A stretch of DNA of 64,000 bases, taken from positions 930,001 to 994,000 of the forward strand of contig JAPEIS010000009.1 of the NCBI GenBank assembly GCA_029531795.1. Reading direction: 5' to 3'. The notes under the pieces are model-generated. The model was not told the origin of the DNA and made no database searches. It saw only the letters and a program-made list of their open reading frames with translations. The stretch is from Sclerotinia nivalis (Eukaryota > Ascomycota > Leotiomycetes > Helotiales > Sclerotiniaceae). A program made the translations under genes and the position numbers. Below are positions 34,808 through 46,374 of the stretch, in pieces (the first letter of the stretch is position 1; each line of letters starts with the position of its first letter).

Positions 34808-35365
34808 CTAGCCTTCAAATCGGGCCAAAACTCTCTTCAACTTTTCTTTTGCCTCATCATAGGTTAATAGTTCCGCTGTTTCCTCCCACGAACACCACTT
34901 ATACCCTGCAACCTCTTTCTCCTGTAACTTAATTTGCTTCTCTCCTTCTTCCTTCCCCACCAAAGCAAGCCAGTACCTGACCTCCTTTCCATTCTTCCTA
35001 ACGGGATTTATGTATATCTCAGAGAAACTCCCATCCCAGTCCTTTGCATCTTGTCCCTCAATTTCTCCGGTGTCTCCAGCTGAATTCAATCTCATGATCT
35101 CCTCAAGTCTAACCTTCAAAGATGTTTCTTCCTCGAGCTCTCGGATGGCGGTATGAACGGTGGATGCATCGCCAGGTTCGGCATGACCTTTTGGAAAACA
35201 CCAAAATGGTGGAACACTTTCCCAAATAGTCTTCTGCTGGATGAGAAGAAGTTCGGTATTGGCTGGGGTTGGAGGAGGTGGGGGAGTGGATAATGAAAGG
35301 CTGGGTAGGTAGCGCATGGCAATCATGCCGTAGGAGCGGTCGGTGATAGGTGGAAAGTTCGACAT
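34808..35365 (-). CDS. Nudix hydrolase (diadenosine-tetraphosphatase-like)
   Basis: This is a single-exon frame of 185 residues. It contains PKG followed by a Nudix box at residues 60-83, beginning GHAEPGD and ending RELEEETSL. Compared with the consensus GX5EX7REUXEEXGU, the first Glu is Asp66, the spacer to Arg75-Glu76 is one residue longer, and the late Gly is Ser82. The metal-binding REUXEE core is intact. The PKGH.EPG context and the size suggest the bis(5'-nucleosyl)-tetraphosphatase/Aps1-like group, which hydrolyses dinucleoside polyphosphates or inositol pyrophosphates; the exact substrate is inference. A Pro-rich insertion (residues 27-35) precedes the first strand of the fold. It is divergent from the Nse2 gene across 850 bp. 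Confidence 0.85.
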   Translation of the reverse strand: MSNFPPITDRSYGMIAMRYLPSLSLSTPPPPPTPANTELLLIQQKTIWESVPPFWCFPKGHAEPGDASTVHTAIRELEEETSLKVRLEEIMRLNSAGDTGEIEGQDAKDWDGSFSEIYINPVRKNGKEVRYWLALVGKEEGEKQIKLQEKEVAGYKWCSWEETAELLTYDEAKEKLKRVLARFEG

Positions 35366-36215
35366 TTCGAAATACCACGAAGTCCTTTTTTAAAGGTTCT
35401 TGAGAATCGTTAGATGCTGATGGTTAAGTAAGAAGGATAAGCTTGGAGACTATTTGAGGGTTAATATAATGAAATCTTGACATAGAAAGAAGGAAGGTCA
35501 AGATGTCAAGTGGAAGGTAATAGTAATAGAATGATAGTGGAATGATGAGTCATACAGCCGTAGAAAAAGGGGGGTAAGTGAGTGGGAAATGTTGAAACTT
35601 TCATTGCTGATTGCTCAGCCTCTACCTCCACACATCAAGTGAATGGCAGGCTTCCACAGAGGGTTGAATGTTCAATTTGGCTTAGAACAATGAAATAGCC
35701 ATCTTTTTGCATTCAAATACAATGTTTTCACAATGCAAAAAAGAGCCGTACCAGTAGTTTGTGTATTACTTAAAAGATATTGTTTCCAATAAATCAAGCC
35801 TAAGCATATGTAAATACAGAAAATAGATAAGTTTGTGTTCGGATGGTTGTGGAATGGCATTCTATTTGGTTCCTGCAACTTTGATAGAGCCTTGCTGCTA
35901 TTGAAGAACAACTCCCAATATATTGATTGTAAACTCAAATAAATGATAAAGCTTGTGAAATTCTACATACCAATTATGATATCCAAAAGGACTTCAGTTC
36001 TTTAGTTTGTGTTTGAAATAATTCTGAATTGTATGCCGTGTCAGGTGCCCACGCTAAGGGATCGCGGCTAAGACCCACTAAAGTTCACGTCCCCAGATTT
36101 CATTTTATTTCATATGCAACCCAACGCGTCTCCCCACATCCATGACATCGCGTCATTTATAGATTGTCCTTTCATAACAATCGAACGCCAGCAGCCAACA
36201 ATACACTTTCACATC
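35366..36215. promoter_or_regulatory. Divergent promoter region between Nudix and NSE2 genes
   Basis: This 850-bp gap between divergent starts should hold both promoters. No gene or recognisable operator is visible. An in-frame upstream ATG for the NSE2 gene occurs at 36114 and would add 34 residues without conserved character. Confidence 0.45.
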
Positions 36216-37583
36216 ATGTCTGTCCTGAGACATCTTCAGACAGGCGCTGAGCACAATGGTCCACAATCATCCCCAGCACCAGCCAGATCCGGTCCTTCCC
36301 ATCAAAATGAGCCAAGCTCCTTCCCTGAATACACTCCACCAACATGTCCTCTTTCCGCAAATGCACAACGTGCCATGGCCAATATCCGCACGCTTCATAA
36401 TACCACTAAGCTAAAGAAACGTCTCAGCGCTGCTATTAAAAATATCACAGACACAACTGTTGCCAATAACGATAGATTATGGGAGCGCAAACGACAAGTA
36501 GAAAAAAATGCGCGAAAGAGAGAAAGGGATGGACAAGAAGATGAGGAGATGCCTGCGGAGCACAAGGACTTGGAAATTCATACGAGACATATGACGAAGA
36601 AGGTGAAGTCTTGGACAGAGCAGGCGGAGATAGCGATGAGGGTCTTGATTGACAAGGGTGATGAGATGGAGAGGAACGATATGGTTATTAGAGATGTTTG
36701 TGATAAATTAGCTGAGGCTAACCCTCCTCCTGCAAATAGGAGAACCAGAGGTCAGGAGGATGAGGAAGAAGCGAAGCAGGACGGAGAGGTCATCAGTGCG
36801 GTGGAATTGTTGGATCGGATTAAGGAGGAGTATAAGACGAAATATGAGGCGGAAACTATGACGAAAAGGTATTTTATCCTTACCTATGAGCATTTTTGAA
36901 GGCGAAGACTGAGGGTTGGGCTATTGACTAACCAAACTTTCTTTTACAGATATGCATCCCATAACGATTACAAGAGCTTCAAGCGTGTAGTCCACGATTC
37001 CCTTCACCCAGACCAAGACGTACCGCTCGCTAAAGAATCCACATGGTTCCCCTCCGACCGCTCACATCCATCTGCCCAAGGAGACCAACGAGGTGAAGAC
37101 GAATCCTCTGATGATGAAATTGTCATTGAGAAAATCGTCAAAGATCTCAAATGTCCCCTCACCTTCGCCACTTTCCGCGAACCATACACCAATAACAAGT
37201 GCAACCATAGTTTTGAGAAGGAAGCAATCGTTGAGTACCATAGGAAAAATGCGACAATTCAACAGGGGGGAAGAGTGGTTAAGTGCCCGGCAATGGGATG
37301 TGAGAATTTTATTGCTATGAAGGATATGTATGATGATCAATTGCTGTTGAGACAGGTTAAGAGGGCTACAGAGAGAGAGAGAAATCATGATAGTGAGGAT
37401 GAGGATGCGGATGTTCCAAGAGGGACTCTGAGAAATAGACCTGAGGAGTTAGTCGATGAGAGTACGTTTTTAGATGTGGATGATGAGGATAGGAGGAAAA
37501 GTTTGAAGAGGGAGAGAATGAGTAGTGGGGGTGCACCTGCTTTGACGCAGGTCAGTACGGATGGTGAAGATGAAGATGAATAG
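36216..37583 (+). CDS. NSE2: SMC5-SMC6 complex SUMO E3 ligase Nse2/Mms21
   Basis: Two exons (36216-36868 and 36950-37583; intron GTATTT..TTACAG) give 428 residues. The C-terminal half carries an SP-RING: Cys286 and Cys302-x-His304 (CPLT..., NNKCNHSFEK), then Cys330 and Cys335 (KCPAMGCENF), the pattern of Siz/PIAS-type SUMO ligases as in Mms21. The N-terminal half is helical and charged, suited to docking on the Smc5 coiled coil. Nse2 promotes SUMOylation during recombinational DNA repair in the nucleus. The tail after the RING is acidic and ends DGEDEDE, longer than in yeast Mms21. Starting at 36216 (MSVLRHLQ) is preferred over the in-frame ATG at 36114 because the extra residues look like leader sequence. 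Confidence 0.9.
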
Positions 37584-38164
37584 GATGATAGAAGAAGGTT
37601 TATGATCGATGCGCATAGGCAAGGAGTATACCAGATTAAACGAGAAAGTATTGTATTAAAAAGTTATTCTTAATAAGTTCAAAGAGAAAAGAAAATAACT
37701 ATCAATGTTGAAATGACTATTGTAAAGATATACATACATTCAAGTATTATTGAACTAGATTCATCTAAATAACACCTAGCTTCGACTAGTAAGTCTTTAA
37801 ATGATACACTACTTTGTCACATGATCGACAATAGCAATCATAGATTAAAATATACTCTTCTCAAGAAGAGTGTAAATTCTAAGTCAAGCCTGAAAGAGCA
37901 TCCGACTGATAAATTCAGAGTTTGCATATTGAAGAGTGATTGTTGATCTGAGGTGAGATTTATTTTATCAATTGTAAGATTATGTTTGTGTTCGTCTCTA
38001 GTCCTGTTGTATGACACATATATTTTGATCGTGACTGGGTCTAAAAAATTAGTGTATTTAGTATATGGCAAGTATTTTGATACATTAACCTGCTCTTTCC
38101 TTTCCCCAAGTTTGCAGCAGCATCTTCCTCATTCTCCTCTCACGACTTGTCCTGCCAATAAATC
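37584..38164. other. Intergenic region
   Basis: AT-rich 3' flank of NSE2 and promoter of the next gene. No gene or named element was found. Confidence 0.4.
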
Positions 38165-39475
38165 ATGGTGAAAAAAATTAGGGAAAGCCATGAGAGCTTT
38201 CATACTGTTAAATTCCTATGGATGATCATCAACCTCACGTTCGGAATGATTATGATAAAGACCAAGGGTCAAGACGTCCTTGAGGTAATTTGGGTATTCA
38301 CCTTGTTGAACATTCCGTTTCCCCTCCTGTACGCCGAAATTATTTGGAAAGAGATCCCCGTTATCACTCACTACAACGAGTGTAGCTCATCCCATTCCGA
38401 AAACTACACGGAAATTCTCCAACGTCTTCGGCGAATCCATCAAGTATCCCTCGAAATTACCTTTTTTCGAAACCCAAGCCCCTTTGAACGGATTACGAAT
38501 ATGCGATTCTTACTGAGAGATTGGCACTGCTATATGTTCAAAGTGAGGCGATATCGAAAGAATAAGGTTGATAGGTTTAAGATGAGAAACTACTTTTGGA
38601 GAGAGTATCTGGGGTATAGAGAAGATGACAAACCGAGTGAAGAGGAGGAGATGGAAAGGGAGATGGTGATAAGGGAGTGGTTGGACAAAATTCTTTGGAC
38701 ACAGGGAAAAGCGTTGCGAGTTTTTGAGGAGAAGATTTTCGAGGGAACAGGAGATCAGGGAAAGATCCTGAATCAGAGAATGAATGAGCTGCTTCAGGAT
38801 ATAAATGACGTGATGGAAGATCTGAGGGAGAACTCCTTAAAAGAAAACGCAAGGACGAAATCCCACGATGCAACGATCATGGACTTGTTCAAGAGACATT
38901 ATGTCCTATACTCACAAGTCGTTAATTCGAGTTTTGACTTCCAAGAAGAAGACGATTTGAAGCAATATTATGATCGAGAAACACTACTCGTGATAGGCGT
39001 GGAAGTATGCCAGATGACGGAAGAGTTGGTTGAATATGAAATCGAACGAAAGTGGTGCGACGGAGATCAAGCCCTGTCGTTCTGGGAAAGAGGCGATGTT
39101 TACTTCCCCATGGCGGATATGCGGGATGAGAAATCGTTCGATCTAGACCTGGATCCGCAGATGGCCGTTCTTTGGAAGGAGCAACGCCAAAAGATGACAT
39201 ATGATGCGAGTACAAACCGATACACCGATGTTTCAGACGTACCTACCACGAAGTAAGATATCTAATTTGAAAAATTGGAGTCTCCACGATGCATGCAGCA
39301 TTTACTAATACTTAACAGTTTCGCTTATGACCATTGGATCAGCCAAGAAGAAAAGCTCGAAGTCCCATTTCCGTTAGATTTTGAGCTCGATAATCTTGGT
39401 ATCTTTTGCATGGGTCAATTTGGGATCATTGTAAAAAATTATTTCGAAAATACTAGATATGCTAGTGATTTTTGA
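38165..39475 (+). CDS. Hypothetical protein with N-terminal hydrophobic segments
   Basis: Two exons (38165-39252, 39319-39475; donor AA|GTAAGA, acceptor AACAG) join in phase and give 414 residues. The N-terminus has two hydrophobic stretches (about 17-31, VKFLWMIINLTFGMIMI, and 40-60, VIWVFTLLNIPFPLLYAEII), so it may be membrane-anchored. The rest is soluble and very rich in Glu, Arg, Lys and Asp with predicted helices (EEEEMEREMVIREWLDK, ILNQRMNELLQDINDVMEDL). No known domain is recognised. Codon use resembles its neighbours and the long second part of exon 1 has no stops, so I regard it as a real gene of unknown role. It converges with the mitochondrial carrier gene. Confidence 0.65.
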
Positions 39476-40064
39476 CCATGAGCCCCGGCTACATGGTTGG
39501 AATATGTACCTAGAGTAGATAATGTCATATTATAAGCAAAAGGGGTGTTTTAGACTACTTTAGTCTTCCCGTACATAGGTTATATGAATCAAAGCATATC
39601 TCCATTGTTGAAATAAGTCATTTCTTATCTTCTTCTTTAAAGTGTAGATTGCTAATCTTAGATTTCTTCGTCCTCGCCTTTGCCTTCGCCTTCACACACA
39701 AATATCAAGTGTTTATGTGAGGAGAACAGAAATGAAATGAAAAGAGACGAAATAACATGAAATTTCCTAAGAAGAGAAGCAAAGTTCCCAGAGCCGCATC
39801 CTAAAACCTGATCCAAAAAGTGCTGAGCAAAAAGAAAAGCCAAAAATCGGTATCCTAAGTTAATAACTCCGTCCGTCCGTCCGTCCAGTCCTGTCCCAAA
39901 CAATCCATCAAAAAATGCAATCGATCGATCAATTAATCAATTCACCTCAAAGATCATCCAAATATCATCAAGACGGCGCTCCACTTTCCCCATACTCCAC
40001 AACCCCACTTTCCACTTCCCACTTCCCACCCCCCACCTCCGACCAATCATCCAGCCACACCCAC
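39476..40064. other. Intergenic region between convergent genes
   Basis: It holds the 3' ends of two convergent genes. The only clear structure is a CCGT microsatellite (39869-39886). Runs of CTTCGCCTTTG-like words near 39670-39690 and CACTTTCCACTTCCCAC words near 40010 are short and compositional. Confidence 0.4.
39869..39886 (+). repeat. (CCGT)n microsatellite
   Basis: Four perfect CCGT units plus a final CC. Confidence 0.8.
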
Positions 40065-41084
40065 TCACTTAGTAATAAACCCCAACCAATCCGCCACGAT
40101 CAATGTAACCATAGCATGGGGCGCAATCCTCACATAATACGTACCGAAACCTCTATAAAACCTCAACATACCCTCCTCCCTCGCAACCTTCAAAAAACAA
40201 TCTCCCATCCCTTTATAAACTCTCTCCTTCCCTCTCCCCTGTTTCTGTAACCTCGTCTTCACAAAATCAAATGGCAGACTAAAGAAACTCGCGAAAAAAC
40301 CGGCGACGGCCGACGCGGTAAGTGTTTGTGTCTTTGGGTTCCATTCCGTGTGTGTCTTGAGTTGTGATTTGGCTTCGGAGAAAAATGCTAGTTGCCCGAA
40401 ATTAAGTGCCATGGCTCGCACAACCGTGGGTGCACATCCAGCCCAGAGAGCCGTGATACCTTCGGATTTGGTGATGGATTTTAGGGCGTCGATGACGGAT
40501 TTATAGTTTTTGCGTTGGGATAGGGGTTTTAATCCATCGGATTGCATACGGATGAGTGCGAGATCTGCAGGGTTGCCTATCATAGCTGCTAAGCCACCTG
40601 CTGTGAGACCTGCTGCTGCGCGTTCTTTGAAACCGATGGTGGTGTTGTTTGCTTTTGAGCGAGCGGAGAGGGTGTTCATGAAACTATCGAAGAAGCCAAG
40701 ACGAGCGGTGGTGTAGACGGCTTGGCGGAGGAGGCCTGCGCTGAGACCGGTGTAGAGGTCGAGTGCTTTTCCCGAAGCAAGAATCTCGCGCGTGACGGAT
40801 ACTGGGGTTGGTTTGGGACCAGTGCGGATTCCTTCCCCGGCGAGTTGGAGACGTACTTTTATCATATCGATGGGTTGGATGACGGTGGTGGCTGTCATGC
40901 CTGCAAGACCACCGTTGATGAAGGGGAGCGCAGCACGCATAAAGGGAGTATGGAGGATGTCGTTTTTAACGGCTATAGGATCTGCTTTGGCAGATTCGGC
41001 AAGACGTTTGGTAGTTTCCATTGCTTCTGATGTTTTGTTTCGTGCTGCTTCTGCAGCTTGCTTGATGGAGTTGGTGGTAGACAT
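40065..41084 (-). CDS. Mitochondrial carrier, 2-oxoglutarate/malate (OGC/DIC) type
   Basis: This is a single-exon frame of 339 residues in the inner-membrane mitochondrial carrier family. The three signature repeats are PIDMIK (71-76), PADLALIR (172-179) and PFDFVK (271-276). They lie about 100 residues apart, as required by the three-fold carrier fold. The second signature in the form PADLALIRMQ is characteristic of the oxoglutarate/malate and dicarboxylate carriers, so exchange of malate for 2-oxoglutarate is the best guess. An N-terminal extension of about 50 residues rich in Ala, Lys and Thr precedes the first helix; it is unusual for the core family, which generally lacks one, and may act in targeting. 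An alternative start at a later Met (residue 22) is possible. No intron. Confidence 0.93.
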   Translation of the reverse strand: MSTTNSIKQAAEAARNKTSEAMETTKRLAESAKADPIAVKNDILHTPFMRAALPFINGGLAGMTATTVIQPIDMIKVRLQLAGEGIRTGPKPTPVSVTREILASGKALDLYTGLSAGLLRQAVYTTARLGFFDSFMNTLSARSKANNTTIGFKERAAAGLTAGGLAAMIGNPADLALIRMQSDGLKPLSQRKNYKSVIDALKSITKSEGITALWAGCAPTVVRAMALNFGQLAFFSEAKSQLKTHTEWNPKTQTLTASAVAGFFASFFSLPFDFVKTRLQKQGRGKERVYKGMGDCFLKVAREEGMLRFYRGFGTYYVRIAPHAMVTLIVADWLGFITK

Positions 41085-43070
41085 TTTAAAGCTTCGGTAA
41101 GGGTTTGTATTTGAATTAAGGTAGATTGGTAGGTATTGAGCAGTTGTATTGCTCTGTAGGAGGTAGTGAATTATTAGCCCAAATAGTTCTACATCTAGTG
41201 TATCATGATAGAATCATAGAAGCGGGACATGCTGTTTATATGTATACATCCAAGAATAACCTTGATTCTGGGATGCCGTGGGGAACTGGATCAATCCCAT
41301 CTCATTGGACTATGTGCATAGGTCCAAATAAACGTATACATGCAGCTTGCAACAACGATGGCTCGAGGCGTAATACTAAAACGCTCCAACAGGCTCTAGG
41401 ATTCAAAACCCATTCCGGAAACAAACGAAGCACTTAGAAGTTCGAAGATGGATGCGAAATCGGCATGAGCGATAAAGCAGATAACCTTGGTAAAACAAAT
41501 AGATGAAATAGAGAAACATATGTTGCTTACCTGAAATGCTCCGCGTACCAGATTGTTGCAACCGATTTACCGTCGCGCACCCTTGGTAGGGAAAGTGGGC
41601 TTGGCTGGTAATAATCGGGTTGATTGATATGCACAGTCGATCGTCTAGTCAATTATCAATAATATACCGACAGCCTTGTGCTGATAAGGATGAATTCATA
41701 TAACGTCGTTTACGATCTTAGATGATGTGGAGAAGAGAATTGAGGTTGTAAGTTGCAAAAATAAATAATCGGAAGACGACAATAATAAGTAAATGATAAA
41801 TATGGCTTTTGATGGGTTCAACGAATTGGTTGGGTGATGTTTGAGTTCCCGTTGGCCGACTTGGTATACTGAAGGAAGAGTGGTAGGATTGATTATTGGG
41901 TGCGGGGTCGAAGGTTTGAATTGTTTGATTGATTGAATATTGTTTGGGCTGCAAGGCACTTTTCACGTCTTGGTTGTAGTGTTATGCTACACCTGCTATA
42001 GCATGGATTGTCCCTTTTTACGGATGAAACGAAAAGTAAGAAGTGGTCCCAAGGTTTCTAAAGAAAGAACCTATTAATACCAATTATCATAAACCGTGTC
42101 TTAGCAACTTGGCTTCCTATACGGGCTACTCATTCTTATCCTCTCCATGTTATCTGGTGATTACCACATTGCTGATATAGCGCAAGGTTTCTTTTCTCTT
42201 TTCCTGTTTCCGAGCTATTACCCTGAAGATTTGGGGGACGTAATGGGAGAATACGGGTACCTCTCAGGCTGATGTAATTTCTTCCATAATGCATGGTTGT
42301 CTGTTTTCGGGAGGTAACTTTATGTTCTACAACAGGACAACAAAGAGAAAGGCTGGATTTACCCTTGTTGTCGATGACCATATTCTCTTCCAGAACCACA
42401 TGATTTGAATTTATTTTCTCCATGTTCCGACCATTCATGAATATTTATATTTATATTTATATTTATATCCGTTCAACTAGTTATAGAGAGCTCATACAGA
42501 GCTTATACATTTTAAGTGGAAATAGATCCATAATAGATCCATATTTTGAAGTAGTTTTGTGTCGTTTATCTTGGTACCTTTCTTGGTATATCCACTACTA
42601 AAACTATGCGTACTTTCCTTATTTGGTTATCCGACAGTCAAACAATACAAGGGTAACACAATGCGGGGTAGCTTATACCTTAAAGGCTCTAGTCTCATAC
42701 GCATCCCTTGATTCCCTTCCCATTCGGATCTCAATAACCGGCGTCTCAAAAGTCCAAGCTCCTTTTCTACATGAGACCACCCGTACAGCTTAGACCAGAC
42801 ACGAGACATGAGAATACTCAACGAATTCATTTCTTTTTATCAATCTTCATCTCATTTCATTTCACTACAATTTCAATACCCTCATACCTTTATCTTCACA
42901 CATCATATTGGTGGCAATAAGACCGCTTTACCTGTCGAAATTCCTATTCAAAGGCTGAAAAGAATCTCGACCCTTCCATTCTTCTCTTCATCCAGTGACA
43001 CAAAGGAAAAGAACAGACGCGCACATGTCAAACTCCATCAACCAATCCACTTCTTTCATCTATTAAACAG
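41085..43070. other. Gene-poor interval upstream of the mitochondrial carrier
   Basis: About 2 kb without a supported gene. It should include the carrier promoter next to 41085. Short frames near 41126, 41696 and 42808 are AT- or CT-biased and match nothing recognised. An (ATATTT)n microsatellite lies at 42441-42468. Confidence 0.4.
42441..42468 (+). repeat. (ATATTT)n microsatellite
   Basis: Four to five units of ATATTT in tandem. Confidence 0.85.
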
Positions 43071-43442
43071 TTAGCTCCCCACAACACTCATCAGTTCATC
43101 AATCTTTGGATCATCCCGGTAATTTATCGTCTCCTTTTCCGGATGCGAATATCGCATTCTTTTCCGCGGCTTGATGGTATAATGTGTGGAAGTGTGGAAG
43201 TGTTGGAGAGATCGAGATGTTGAAAATATTAAGGAATCGTAACCGTGAGTGCCCGAGATTATGCGATAGAAAGCGAGTGGGAAGCGCGTCAAAAATCCGT
43301 GGGGTGGAGGAATTGGGGGTTGTGGTGGGGATTCTCCGTTCGGAGATACCATGACGATTGGAACTGGAGGTTTTACGAGGACGAAGCAACGAAAATTTAT
43401 TGTTCTTTTATCTGACGACTTGTTGCTTTGTGTATGTCTCAT
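43071..43442 (-). CDS. Possible small hypothetical protein
   Basis: An open frame of 123 residues from an ATG; an internal Met at 43352 would give 93 residues. The sequence has a Pro-rich N-terminal half and a basic, helical-looking C-terminus (KPRKRMRYSHPEKE, then DDPKIDELMSVVGS). It resembles no family I know. An overlapping frame of similar length on the same strand weakens the case. It is included because the C-terminal half reads like ordinary protein rather than biased composition. Confidence 0.3.
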   Translation of the reverse strand: MRHTQSNKSSDKRTINFRCFVLVKPPVPIVMVSPNGESPPQPPIPPPHGFLTRFPLAFYRIISGTHGYDSLIFSTSRSLQHFHTSTHYTIKPRKRMRYSHPEKETINYRDDPKIDELMSVVGS

Positions 43443-43794
43443 CGTCGTCGGTATGTTGGCTTGATTTGGTGGCTTGATCTATTAGGATGCGGTCGCGATA
43501 TCAAGTCAAGGATAACTTAAAGAGGTTTCAGCAAGTGCAATGTCATCACGATAGTTCACAATGATTAATGGGAAAGAAGTTTATCTCCTTATTAAGAAGT
43601 TGATACCATTCAGGAGTTACATCCCTGTTACTGCCAGGTCCAGAAGAACTCCCGATCAAAATGTCTCGTTACAGGGGAAGCCCATCCATCATGATACCTT
43701 AACCCGCACTCCTGATGATATTCGGTAGCATGCTAGGATCAGAGCATCGCCTAACATCCCATTATTCCCAATGTTCCCTCGTACTGAATTTCCT

Positions 43795-44698
43795 CTACTT
43801 CTCCTTCTCCGCCTGCTTGTCATTGTTGTTCAAATCCACTTCTTGCGGGTAGTCTACGCCATAAGTGTTGTCGTAACCTTCGGTCCAGCCTCCAACACCT
43901 GCTAGTTGCTGGTCTTGTGACCCAGTATCAAATATTGTTTCGGGGTTTGAGGATTGATCACTTCGTGTGGTTGATCTGCTGGTAGTTGAGGTAGAGATAG
44001 ATGTAGATGCATACTCATGGTGATGTTGGCTGTGGTGGTGGTGACGAGCAGAGGAATTCTTTTTCCTATTGTATATCAGTATCTGATGTGAAAGTGGGAA
44101 ATGTTATATATACTCCTTTGAAGCCTGAGATTGATCGCTTCGTGTAGTTGATCTACTGGTCACGGAGGCATAGGTATCTTCATGGTGATGTTGTTGGTGG
44201 AGGTGGTGGCAAGCAGCTGCATCTTGCTTCCTATTCCATGTTAGCTGTCTGGTGTGAAATGAAGGATGGTACTTGTTACATTGGCTCCTTCACAGTCTGA
44301 GTCATGGTTAAATAAATCCCGACCAAAGTGTTCAAGACACTACCAATTTTCAACCAGTATATGAGTAATTCACTGTTATTCAGAATAAGCAACGTGCTGG
44401 GACATTGAAATACTTATCGAACTTTCACTTGACCTCTGTATACCATTGTCCCTCTCTCACTCACCGACCAAACTTGAGGGCATACACACGATTTTAACCA
44501 CGTATACAATTCATCAGTACCAAGCAAGTCATATCGAGTCCTGATCGTGACTGAAGTATGATGTCTAAGGGGGTGTCTGTGGGGCCTATTTTACAACGAT
44601 CTCACAAGGCTGGTTATCTCATTGGACAACTCAGTCCCCGAGAACCTCGATGACAGCGAATGGCGGGAATATTTTTCAAGGCGAATCAAGAAAGACAT
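43795..44698 (-). pseudogene. Four-exon membrane protein gene with a duplicated His-rich exon and an in-frame TAA
   Basis: Exons 44698-44595, 44540-44280, 44230-44114 and 44065-43795 join with consistent phase into exactly 251 codons. Intron borders are GT..AG and introns are 48-54 nt. The N-terminal part (MSFLIRLEKYSRHSLSSRFS, then TRYDLLGTDELYTWLKSC) is soluble. A hydrophobic stretch (STLLILNNSELLIYWLKIG, then SVLNTLVGIYLTM) may cross the membrane. Exons 3 and 4 are related: each has HHxHxxHHHE followed by a Ser/Thr run and the identical SRSTTRSDQS, so one arose by exon duplication. Codon 77 (44416-44414) is TAA, while the frame before and after it stays open, and no intron of suitable phase removes it. 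It could be a nonsense allele, a sequencing error, or a gene starting at a later Met. No family is recognised. Confidence 0.6.
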
Positions 44699-46374
44699 GG
44701 TTTCATATAAAAATGCATATCATTGGCGTGGAGAAGCTCAATGCGTCACTGTGTGACTTTTGAGCCGCGATATATGCTCAACCTACGTGGTTGGATTAAT
44801 GAACTGCGGCTGTGATGAACAACGCATGCATGAAAAATTAATTGGGCGTATAAGAATACCAAACAGGTGTGAGTGCTACAGCAGAAGGTTACACGACAAT
44901 CTTATCCCGGCGATTTCCAAATCTTCCCATGCGGAGTTGCAATTATATGTGTAATCTCAGCCCTAACATCACTTTGAATTCCCACGATCACTTTATTCAT
45001 CAATACCGACTCGTACTCGTTATGAAATACCATACCCACAGGGAGTCTGGGTCCGCTCCGAAGTCCGAACATATTATGTAAGCTTTGATATTTCCAGCCC
45101 TTTCAAATCATCATGTTACCTACCCGTGGACTTGGAAAGTCCTTGATATCGACGATTCGATATCCCACAAAAGATGCGGCGGACGGCGGATAGGTATTGT
45201 ATTCCGCGTGGAAAATTCTATAGCTAATCGATGATGAGTGTTCTAGATAGACTGACAGACTATCTTATTCTATGTGTAAATGTTTAATCTAGAGTGAAGA
45301 GCTAGCTAGTTGTCTGTGGATATCTATCTATGTTTACTTTGGAATGAGAATGTGAGAGTGGATTCTTCGGGCTATGTATATCGGGATTCTCTTCTTATGA
45401 TACAATCGCCGTAAAGAGCTGGAAAACCAGGGTTCAATTATCCTTAGAATCTATAACTAGAGAGCGAAAGGTCGATAATCCTGAAAGAGTTATATATACT
45501 AATTACAGGCACGTGATCGACCTCCGAGCGCTAGTTGCTCGGGGCCCGATCGGTACGATCGGTTTACATAATCTTCGAACCGTGATATATTCGATTCTTC
45601 GATTTTGAATTCTTCGAGCTACGGATTGTTAATTTACTTGGAGGGATATTGGAATAATGTTTATTTATTATTCGAAAGGCAAAAGAGGGGGAGGGAGAGA
45701 AAGAGATTAAACGAGGAAATTTTCTCGTCTAATTTGATCAATCTACTGATATCTAGGTATTGAATTGATGACTAATTATGATTATATAATTATGGGCGTA
45801 AAGATACGGATATGGGTGCAGTATGTAGTATGTAGTATACAGTATACAGTATACAGTATGTAGATGTAGATGTAGATGTATGTAACCGAGAAAGTGTGAA
45901 GTAGGGTATACTTTGCTTCGCTGCTGCTCGATGAAGTTCGAGGTATGGTGTGTGAATGTCAAGTAAGTTGAAATTCTAACACGCATTGTATCTCGATTTT
46001 ACTCTACGATTCTCATATCACCATTTACACTCACTCATGCATTATCAACAAGTACAAATACAGTAGTAGGGTAAAAAAAACTCGTAATCTTTGTTTCGCT
46101 AGCATTCCAAGCCCATCACTATAGGCAAGCCGCGAAGGTATTGTAAAGCAGTCAGGCATCTATCATACACCATGGTAATTAATTCTCCAAGCAAATCTGA
46201 CCAACCATAACGCCCAGCCGTCATACTTAGATTTTGCGCCCGCTTCCTTAATTAGTTAGCCAGTTAACATATTATATGCGTGCATGCCTATTAAAAGCAT
46301 ATGCATATTTTCCTTGATTGCTTGAAATCCCGAAATACCACTCCCTCACTCCATATCCCAGATCAGACCCCTTT
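44699..46374. other. Intergenic region with AT-rich and microsatellite sequence
   Basis: No gene is supported. A G/C-richer island with GATCGACC and GATCGGTACGATCGG palindromic words lies at 45510-45570. A stepwise TATGTAG/TATACAG microsatellite follows at 45821-45882. The end of this interval is the Rsc9 3' flank. Confidence 0.4.
45821..45882 (+). repeat. Compound microsatellite (GTATGTA / GTATACA / GATGTA units)
   Basis: Successive short arrays of GTATGTA, GTATACA and TAGATG units with shared edges are consistent with slippage. Confidence 0.8.

Noticed and set aside
40510..41100. Long plus-strand frames opposite the mitochondrial carrier
   Set aside because: They are antisense readings of a well-supported single-exon carrier gene.
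45230..45580. A possible second LTR beginning TGTTCTAGATAG and ending near TTTACA
   Set aside because: No matching 5-bp duplication on the two sides and no TATA/hairpin arrangement as in the 23.8-kb LTR.
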